A stretch of DNA of 50,425 bases from Thermohalobaculum sp050043005 (GTDB taxonomy: Bacteria; Pseudomonadota; Alphaproteobacteria; Rhodobacterales; Rhodobacteraceae): positions 1 through 50,425 of the forward strand of contig JBHJIZ010000013.1 in the NCBI GenBank assembly GCA_050043005.1, read 5' to 3'. The number at the start of each line of letters is the position of its first letter. Position 1 is the stretch's first letter. The position numbers and the translations under genes were made by a program. Below the pieces are notes generated by a model. The model saw only the letters and a list, made by a program, of their open reading frames with translations, was not told where the DNA came from and ran no database searches. Shown piece by piece: positions 43,573 to 50,425 of the stretch.

Positions 43573-44282
43573 GCAACATTAAGTCCGCCATGATCATGGC
43601 GGCGGGGTTTGGCACGCGCATGGGAACACTCACCCAAGACCGGCCAAAGCCACTGCTCGAGTTGGGCAAGGCACGGCTGATCGACCACGCCTTGGCGCAT
43701 CTGAGGGACGCCAGCGTCGAACATGCCGTAGTGAACCTGCACTATCTCGCAGATCAGATCCAAAGCTACCTGTCTGGAACGCGCGCTCCACGCATCTCAT
43801 TCTCTGTGGAAGAGCCCAAAATCCTCGATACGGGCGGAGGTATCGTTCACGCCTTGCCTCAGCTTGGGACCAAGCCGTTTGCCGTTCTCAACAGCGACGC
43901 GGTGTTTCGCGGTCCGAATCCCATCAGCATCCTGTGTGAGCACTGGAATGCAGACCTCATGGATGCGCTTTTGCTGCTTGTTCCAACAACATCCGCCCGG
44001 GCGTATCAGCGCGCAGGAGACTTCAGGCTGTCGACACCACTTGCAGCGCCCGAGCGGCGGGGCAAAGCCTCGTCAGCACCCTTTGTCTACACCGGCGCTC
44101 AGATCATTCGGCCAGAGGTCTTCGAGAACGCACCGGCTGGTGCTTTCTCAACCAATCTGATCTGGGACCAGTTGCTGAGAGATGGGCGGCTACGCGCACT
44201 GCCTTACGATGGCACTTGGGTTGACGTCGGCACACCCGCTGGACTGCGGGAGGCCGAAGCCGTCTTACGAGAACCCGTGTGA
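43569..44282 (+). CDS. murU: Nucleotidyltransferase, MurU-like
   Basis: 237 aa. Nucleotide-binding signature MAAGFGTRMGTLTQDRPKPLL, then ILDTGGG, LNSDAVF and a final GTWVDVGTPAGL. Expected to turn MurNAc-1-phosphate into UDP-MurNAc, bypassing the early steps that fosfomycin blocks. ATGA overlap with amgK and GTGA overlap with addB. Confidence 0.87.
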   Translation: MSNIKSAMIMAAGFGTRMGTLTQDRPKPLLELGKARLIDHALAHLRDASVEHAVVNLHYLADQIQSYLSGTRAPRISFSVEEPKILDTGGGIVHALPQLGTKPFAVLNSDAVFRGPNPISILCEHWNADLMDALLLLVPTTSARAYQRAGDFRLSTPLAAPERRGKASSAPFVYTGAQIIRPEVFENAPAGAFSTNLIWDQLLRDGRLRALPYDGTWVDVGTPAGLREAEAVLREPV

Positions 44283-47257
44283 TGTCAGCTAGCGCATTTC
44301 GTGGTTTCTATTCAGTGCGCCCCGGTGCCGATTTTTCTATCGAGTTCGCGCGCGGTTTTCATGATCGGTTTGCCGACGAAGACCCACTGGCGGTCGCAAG
44401 AACACTTGTGCTGACCAACACTGCGCGTGCAGCACGTCAGCTAGAGGAAGCCATTGCCGATCTTGCGCCCCGCGCCGGCCCGTTGCCACGCATTGCTCTG
44501 ATAGACCAACTTCCAATAGACCTCGACGTCGCCGCCTCTCTCGCTCCAGCGATCGCACCGATCCGCAGGCAGCTGCGGTTGACACAACTGGTCGAGGTTT
44601 ATCTGCGGACCCGAAAAGCTTCCGGCGAACCAACGGCTCCGGTTTCAGCCGCCGGCGATCTGGCGCGCGCACTGGCCTTGCTGATCGATCAGTTCCACGA
44701 CGAGGGAATATCGCTGGAAGATCTCGACGCTGCAATCTCAGATCGAGATCTTAGTCAGGACGCTGCGGTACACTGGCATCGAAGCCTCGAATTCATAGAC
44801 ATCGTGCGCAAGGCGTGGCCCTCGATCTTGTTCGAGGAAGAGGAAGGCGCAATCGATCCACGAGCTCGACAAACCGCCGCCGTGGATGCCCAGATCGCGG
44901 AGTGGCAGCGGAGCCCACCTGACACGCCGGTCATCGCGGCTGCGACCACTGGCTCGGTCGCCTCGACGGCACGGTTGCTCCAGGCAATAGCAGAGTTGCC
45001 GCGCGGCGCGGTCGTTCTACCGGGCTTCGAGCCAGAAACAGATCGCGATCTCTGGAGCAATGTCACCGACGATCATCCACTCGGGCCGTTCAAACGTTGG
45101 ATGGAGCCCGCTGGCCTAACGCCGGCCAGCGTCCACCACTGGACATCAACAGATCAAACCGCGCGGCAGCGGTTGATCGTGCAGGCCTTGCGCCCCGCAC
45201 CGGTGACAGACCACTGGCACGCAGACGCCGGAGCACTTTTCGAAACGACCGAAACAGCACTCGATGGCATCTCACTGGTCGAGACCGCATCGCCAAGTGA
45301 AGAAGCCGCATCGATCGCTCTGATCATGCGGGCACAACTGGAAACGCCTGAGCGCAAAGTCGCGTTGATCACACCCGATGCCGCTCTGTCCCGCCGGGTA
45401 ACCGCCTATCTCGATAGGTTTGGGATCGTTCCAGACGACACGTCGGGGCAGCCGCTGCTACAATCTGCGCCAGCAGTGTTTCTGTTTCTACTCGCGGAAC
45501 TCGCAGCGCGCCGAGCGGACGCATTATCGCTAACCGCGCTTCTTCTGCACCCCCTCATGCAACCCGGCCTATCGCGATCGGCTCATCTTACATTTGCGCG
45601 CGGTTACACGCTCAAGGTTCTGCGGCGCGGAGGCTTCCGACCAGGAGACGTAGCGCTTCCACCCCCGCCAAAAACTGAAACAGCGACCGACGACACAGTC
45701 ATCTGGGTTTCCAACATCAACAACGCAGTAATACCAGTGGCAGAGGCGTTGCAGCGTGGAGCGCCACTGAGCGAGATACTCGCCTGTCACGTTGCTGCGC
45801 TCGAACAACTCACGACATCGGATAAGAGCGACGCGACGCCGTCCGAGCCAGAGATCTGGACGAATGACGGGGCACGGCTTCACGTCATCATAGATCAGAT
45901 CAAGCGGAACGCCGATGCTTATGGCGACCGAACGGTTCCGGATTACCCCGCACTGCTCCGAACGCTGCTGAATGGCGAGACAATCCGACCGCGGCTGCGT
46001 GAACCTCATCCACGCGTCGCGATCCGGGGACCACGAGAAGCGCGCCTAGAGGATGCTGATCTGGTCATCCTAGCAGGATTGAATGAAGGTACCTGGCCCG
46101 CATTGGCGGATCCCGGACCCTGGTTGAGCCGGCTTATGCACTCGGAATTGGGTCTGCCCATGCCTGAACGCACGGTTGGGCTGTCAGCGCACGACTTCCT
46201 GCAGGCCGTGTGCCGGCCAGAGGTCATCCTGACAAGATCCTGCAAGATCGACGGCGCGCCCGCCGTCGCCTCGCGCTGGCTGACCCGCATGCAGACTTTG
46301 GTCGAAGGCGTTGGCGCCGAACCCGTCTGGAACAGAATGTCCAAGCGTGGCGGTGCCTGGACTGACCTCGCTCGACGTCAGTTCGAAAGCCCATCAATCG
46401 AACCAGCGCGTCGTCCACGACCGACACTGCAGGCAATACCGGAGCCCAGAGAAATCTCCGTGACGGATGTCGAGACCCTTATCCGCGACGCTTATGCGAT
46501 CTATGCCAAGCGGGTGTTGAGATTGCGACCGCTCGATCCACTCGCACGCGCGCCGGACGCACGAGACCGCGGCCTCGTGATCCATACAATCATGGAGCAA
46601 GTCCTGCAGAAAACGCAGCCATGGCCAGGTGCCGAGGCGGCGCGCACGATCTTTGAGACCGTGACACGCGAGGTGCTTGAGGAGGCGGTGCCGCACCCAG
46701 ATCTGCGCCGTATCTGGCGCGCGCGTATGATGCGGTTCACAGACTGGTTCATCGCGATGGAAGATGAGCGCCGCGCGGAAGGATCACCCATCGCGGCAGA
46801 ATGCCCAGGGAACATGTCCATCGAGCTACCAAACGGCCAGTTCGAAATCCGCGCCAAGGCAGACAGGATTGATCGCCTGTCGGACGGAAGCGCTGCGATT
46901 TACGACTACAAAACCGGTCGTCCGCCCAGCAAGGATCAGATCGGCACGTTCAGTCATCAACTCCATCTTCAGGCAGCTATCCTCGCGCAGGGCGGCTTTG
47001 AAAACCTGCCGCCGATGCGCACAACCGACGGCGCGTACATAGGCGTCACTGGTGGTAAGTCCGGCGGTATCGAGAGAAAGGCCGACGACCTCGCGGAGGC
47101 CGCCGCGGACTACGCGTTGCAATTGCAAACGTTGTTGGCCGACTTCGACACGGGCGCACCGTGGATCTCCCTCGGACGGCCTCACCGGCAAAGCTATGTG
47201 AGCGACTATGATCACCTCGCCCGTCGGGCAGAATGGTTCGGCGAGGACGACGCGTGA
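44279..47257 (+). CDS. addB: Double-strand-break repair protein AddB
   Basis: 992 aa from GTG 44279 (ATG 44282 is next). UvrD-like but without a usable Walker A; conserved LVILAGLNEGTWPALADPGPWLSR, then the C-terminal RecB-type nuclease with RGLVIHTIMEQ and catalytic IYDYKTGRPP. The cysteines that hold a 4Fe-4S cluster in Bacillus AddB are not present around SVTDVETLIRDAY, as usual in my recollection for alphaproteobacteria. Works with AddA in end resection for RecA. GTGA overlap with addA. Confidence 0.93.
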   Translation: MMSASAFRGFYSVRPGADFSIEFARGFHDRFADEDPLAVARTLVLTNTARAARQLEEAIADLAPRAGPLPRIALIDQLPIDLDVAASLAPAIAPIRRQLRLTQLVEVYLRTRKASGEPTAPVSAAGDLARALALLIDQFHDEGISLEDLDAAISDRDLSQDAAVHWHRSLEFIDIVRKAWPSILFEEEEGAIDPRARQTAAVDAQIAEWQRSPPDTPVIAAATTGSVASTARLLQAIAELPRGAVVLPGFEPETDRDLWSNVTDDHPLGPFKRWMEPAGLTPASVHHWTSTDQTARQRLIVQALRPAPVTDHWHADAGALFETTETALDGISLVETASPSEEAASIALIMRAQLETPERKVALITPDAALSRRVTAYLDRFGIVPDDTSGQPLLQSAPAVFLFLLAELAARRADALSLTALLLHPLMQPGLSRSAHLTFARGYTLKVLRRGGFRPGDVALPPPPKTETATDDTVIWVSNINNAVIPVAEALQRGAPLSEILACHVAALEQLTTSDKSDATPSEPEIWTNDGARLHVIIDQIKRNADAYGDRTVPDYPALLRTLLNGETIRPRLREPHPRVAIRGPREARLEDADLVILAGLNEGTWPALADPGPWLSRLMHSELGLPMPERTVGLSAHDFLQAVCRPEVILTRSCKIDGAPAVASRWLTRMQTLVEGVGAEPVWNRMSKRGGAWTDLARRQFESPSIEPARRPRPTLQAIPEPREISVTDVETLIRDAYAIYAKRVLRLRPLDPLARAPDARDRGLVIHTIMEQVLQKTQPWPGAEAARTIFETVTREVLEEAVPHPDLRRIWRARMMRFTDWFIAMEDERRAEGSPIAAECPGNMSIELPNGQFEIRAKADRIDRLSDGSAAIYDYKTGRPPSKDQIGTFSHQLHLQAAILAQGGFENLPPMRTTDGAYIGVTGGKSGGIERKADDLAEAAADYALQLQTLLADFDTGAPWISLGRPHRQSYVSDYDHLARRAEWFGEDDA

Positions 47258-50200
47258 GCGGCCCACGCCCGACAGGCGACCAGATCGCCGCCACGGACCC
47301 GCACCGGTCAAACTGGGTTACGGCCAACGCCGGGTCGGGCAAGACACATGTTCTGACCCAGCGCGTGGCACGGCTTCTACTCGACAATGAGTCACCCGAA
47401 CGCATCCTGTGCCTGACTTATACGAAGGCCGCGGCCAGCGAAATGCAGACACGACTCTATCGTATGCTGGGTGCATGGGCAATGGCACCGTCGGAAACGC
47501 TTGCTCAGGAGCTGTCTGCTCTGTCGGGTGAGAATTCCGTTTCGCTGGATCCAGATCGTCTCGCCAACGCAAGACGATTGTTTGCCCGGGCCTTGGAGAC
47601 ACCAGGCGGTCTGAAGATTCAGACAATCCACGCCTTCTGTGACAGCCTGTTGCGTCGCTTTCCCCTCGAGGCTGGGGTCTCGCCCGGGTTCGATGTCGCC
47701 GTTGATCGGACTTCGGAAAACCTGCTTGCCGATGTGCGGTCGTTGCTTGGACATGCGGCGGAGCACGGTACGGACCCGGCGCTTGATCTGGTCGCCGCAC
47801 GCCTGAGTGAGGACGCCATCGACGCGCTGACAAATGCCGTGCTGTCGAAACGCACCGCGTTCGGAGTAAAGGCCCAAACTGCGCTATCGGCGCACTTCGC
47901 CCCGTCGACGCAGCTCTCAGAGACCGAGATCGCGCGCCGCGCCCTGTCAGTCCTGAACGTCGATGCCTACAGCACTCTGACGGAAGTGCTGCTCGAGCAG
48001 GGGGGCCGGTTCGACCGTCCGGTCGGTGAGGCGCTTCTTGAATTCCGCTCTCACCCGGATGCCGAACCTGGCGACGCGGTCGACGCGCTGATCGGAAGGA
48101 TCCTCACCGCAAAGTTCGAACCACGCAGCCCGCGCGGCTTCCCCGTCAAAGCAGTCAAGATGGCCCTCCCAGGCGCCGAGGACGACTTAAGCAACCTGAC
48201 ACGCTGGGCGGAAGAGACGCGTGCCGCGATCCTTTCGGCCCGGACGGCAGCACGGACACGTGACCTGCACGCATTTGCGGACAGTTTTCTTCACGCCTAC
48301 GCCGCTGCAAAGGCCAGCCAGGGCCTTCTCGATTACGATGACCTGATCAGCCAGACGCGGGCGATGCTGGTCGAGAACACCATGCGTGAATGGGTGCTGT
48401 ACAAGCTTGATCGGGGCATCGAGCACATTCTGGTCGACGAAGCACAGGATACATCTCCGGCCCAATGGGATGTGATACGCGCGGTATCCGAAGACTTTCT
48501 GTCGGGCGGTAGCGCTGCGCAGACCAACCGATCAATCTTTGTTGTCGGTGATGAGAAGCAATCGATCTATTCATTTCAGGGCGCTGAACCGCAAGCAATC
48601 GGAAGAATGCGAGACTGGTATGGGCAACGCTTCAGCGATTTGAACAGTGAACTCGGGCGTCCGGCCCTGACGACGTCCTTCCGCTCGGCACCGGCCATTC
48701 TGGAATTTGTCGATCGCGTGTTCGAGGGAGATGCGGCCCAGGGACTGACAGTCGATAAAGCGCCGATCGAACACCGTGCACACCGAACGGGTGTGCGCGG
48801 ACGGGTGGACCTTTGGCCTCTGCTCGACCCACCTGACGCTCCGACAGAACCTGAATGGTGGGAACCGGTAGACGCCGTTCCCGTGTCTGACGCCAAAGAA
48901 CAACTCGCACAGTGCGTTGCGCGTGAGATCGACAGGATGATCGGTATCGAGGTGTTGCCAGAACGCGGAACGCGACCGTCCCGTCGTGTCCAAGCAGTCG
49001 ATATTCTCATTCTGGTTTCAAAACGCGACCGCCTTGCGCGCGGCATCATCCGGGAACTCAAGGAATTGGGCGTGCCTGTCGCAGGTGCCGATCGTCTCAC
49101 GCTGACTGACGAACTTGTCGTGCAGGACTTGCTGGCGCTGGCGCGGGTTGCGGTGACGCCAGAGGATGATCTCTCTCTCGCGGCACTCCTGCGCTCTCCC
49201 ATCGGCAACATCAGCGAGGAGGAACTTTTCGAGCTTGCGCATGGTCGGCGCGGTTCGCTTCGACAAGCCTTGCGCGCGACCGCAACTCACAGCGCCTGGG
49301 CCGAAGCGCTGGACGCACTGACTCGCAAGGCAGACTTCCTGCGTCCGTACGAATTCTTCGAACAAGCTTTGATCGGTCACGGATGGCGGAGCAAACTCGT
49401 TGCGCGGTTGGGCGTCGAGGCAAGCGATGCGATCGACGAGTTTCTCAATCAAGCTCTCGCGTTCGAGCGCGACAACATCCAAACGCTGACGGGGTTCATC
49501 CCTTGGATCGAAGCCTCGGGTATACAGATAAAGCGCGAAATGGAAAGCGGAGGTAACCAGGTTCGCGTCATGACGATACATGGCGCCAAGGGTCTCGAGG
49601 CGCCAATCGTGATCTTGCCGGATACGATGAGTTCACCGAGTGGCGCGTCCAGTCCGGTTGTGCCTGCATCGACCGGCGGCAACACCCCCGAGCTGATGCT
49701 CTGGCTGGGCAGCCGGGACGAAGACGCCCCCGTCGCCCGCGCGGCGCGCGAAGCCGAAGAGCAGCGGCAACGCGACGAACGCCGAAGGCTCCTCTACGTC
49801 GCGCTTACTCGAGCCGAGGATTGGTTGATCCTGTGTGGCGCGAATGCGCGAAGACGCATCAACGATAACTGGTTCGACATGCTCGCAGCGGGCATTGATC
49901 GTTGCCCGGGCATTCAACGCCTGGCGAGTCCGACAAACACGGGTGAAAAGCTGCGGTTTGAAACCGGGGCTCCGATCAATGTTCCGGCTTCCCAGATTGA
50001 GGCTGGAACGAAGAACGAAACGGCTCTGCCAGACTGGATCGGCGACGCACCAACGGAACGGCGCACAACGCGACCGCGTCCGTCGGATCTGACACCGCGT
50101 GCGGCTGCGAGCGACGATGTCGATCAGTCGACCGAGGCATTTCCGGGCCGCGGTCTCGGTCGTTCGCTCGCGATTCAACGCGGACTGGCGATCCATACAC

Positions 50201-50425
50201 TGCTGGAACAGCCGTTCAATGGGTCGCTGGACCCCGTCAAGGTTGAAAGGATCGCGAGAGACTATCTGCCTGACGCGCCAAGCAACCTCATCGATGGGAT
50301 ATTCGGCGAGGTACGCAAGGTCCTTGCGATGCCGGATGCAGAGAAGATTTTCGGGGCCGGATCGATTGCCGAAATGACAGTGTCCATCGATCGCCCCGAT
50401 GGCGGCAAAAGAATGATCGGACGCA
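47254..50425 (+). CDS. addA: Double-strand-break repair helicase AddA (3' end outside window)
   Basis: 1057 codons are readable from GTG 47254, which overlaps addB (GTGA), to the right edge. Superfamily 1 helicase motifs: ANAGSGKT (I), LTYTKAAASEM (Ia), QTIHAFCDSLLRRFP, HILVDEAQDTSPAQW (II), VVGDEKQSIYSFQGAEP (III), MTIHGAKGLEAPIVILPD (V) and LYVALTRAEDWLILCG (VI). The RecB-type nuclease has begun (GLAIHTLLEQP) but its catalytic DYKT lies beyond the window. About 60-100 residues are probably missing. Confidence 0.95.
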   Translation, partial: MSGPRPTGDQIAATDPHRSNWVTANAGSGKTHVLTQRVARLLLDNESPERILCLTYTKAAASEMQTRLYRMLGAWAMAPSETLAQELSALSGENSVSLDPDRLANARRLFARALETPGGLKIQTIHAFCDSLLRRFPLEAGVSPGFDVAVDRTSENLLADVRSLLGHAAEHGTDPALDLVAARLSEDAIDALTNAVLSKRTAFGVKAQTALSAHFAPSTQLSETEIARRALSVLNVDAYSTLTEVLLEQGGRFDRPVGEALLEFRSHPDAEPGDAVDALIGRILTAKFEPRSPRGFPVKAVKMALPGAEDDLSNLTRWAEETRAAILSARTAARTRDLHAFADSFLHAYAAAKASQGLLDYDDLISQTRAMLVENTMREWVLYKLDRGIEHILVDEAQDTSPAQWDVIRAVSEDFLSGGSAAQTNRSIFVVGDEKQSIYSFQGAEPQAIGRMRDWYGQRFSDLNSELGRPALTTSFRSAPAILEFVDRVFEGDAAQGLTVDKAPIEHRAHRTGVRGRVDLWPLLDPPDAPTEPEWWEPVDAVPVSDAKEQLAQCVAREIDRMIGIEVLPERGTRPSRRVQAVDILILVSKRDRLARGIIRELKELGVPVAGADRLTLTDELVVQDLLALARVAVTPEDDLSLAALLRSPIGNISEEELFELAHGRRGSLRQALRATATHSAWAEALDALTRKADFLRPYEFFEQALIGHGWRSKLVARLGVEASDAIDEFLNQALAFERDNIQTLTGFIPWIEASGIQIKREMESGGNQVRVMTIHGAKGLEAPIVILPDTMSSPSGASSPVVPASTGGNTPELMLWLGSRDEDAPVARAAREAEEQRQRDERRRLLYVALTRAEDWLILCGANARRRINDNWFDMLAAGIDRCPGIQRLASPTNTGEKLRFETGAPINVPASQIEAGTKNETALPDWIGDAPTERRTTRPRPSDLTPRAAASDDVDQSTEAFPGRGLGRSLAIQRGLAIHTLLEQPFNGSLDPVKVERIARDYLPDAPSNLIDGIFGEVRKVLAMPDAEKIFGAGSIAEMTVSIDRPDGGKRMIGR

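Overview
The window reads as chromosomal DNA of an alphaproteobacterium of the Rhodobacteraceae/Roseobacter type. This rests on the gene neighbourhoods (DUF1285/MoxR/DUF58/DUF4159, mutY/dciA/dsbA-like, aroA-cmk-rpsA-sppA-ihfB-lapA-trpF, SCO1/regB, tsaE-amgK-murU-addB-addA), the high GC content, frequent GTG starts and 4-bp gene overlaps. No insertion sequence, phage, CRISPR array or plasmid function was seen.

Left part (1-11.2 kb) is accessory. Two tandem minus-strand paralogues encode large RTX/VCBS surface or secreted proteins. Each carries a domain that closely matches the ligand-binding beta-I domain of animal integrin beta chains, including all three metal sites, and the domain sits inside a VCBS-type beta-sandwich. 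This is the most striking content of the window. Next come a divergent hpaB-like flavin monooxygenase with its MarR regulator, a short ankyrin-repeat protein, and a seven-unit beta-propeller fused to a Hint (hedgehog/intein) domain.

Middle part (11.2-30.9 kb): DUF1285 is divergent from a four-gene MoxR/VWA operon (AAA+ ATPase, DUF58, BatA/DUF4159 membrane protein, VWA plus amidotransferase-like membrane protein). Then follow a small lipoprotein, tRNA-Pro(TGG), a secreted LpqC/PHB-depolymerase-type esterase, a six-haem cytochrome with a P460-like N-terminal half that is divergent from a metallo-beta-lactamase-fold hydrolase, an SDR, a GNAT acetyltransferase with a small membrane protein, cysK, alkB, mutY, a DciA-like protein and a DsbA-like oxidoreductase.

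Right part (31-50.4 kb) is mostly housekeeping: aroA-cmk-rpsA-sppA-ihfB-lapA-trpF, then SCO1 divergent from the redox sensor kinase regB (no regA beside it). After these comes a PAS-domain sensor gene cut by a single in-frame TAA. It is followed by a tightly overlapping run for tRNA t6A synthesis (tsaE), peptidoglycan-sugar recycling (amgK, murU) and double-strand-break repair (addB, addA, the last cut by the window edge).

Regulatory signals include intrinsic terminators after the second integrin-like gene and, notably, an orphan minus-strand terminator in the dsbA-like/aroA gap that implies a small RNA. A perfect TGTGA-N6-TCACA box lies in the same gap. Several palindromes share the arms AGGATT/AATCCT.
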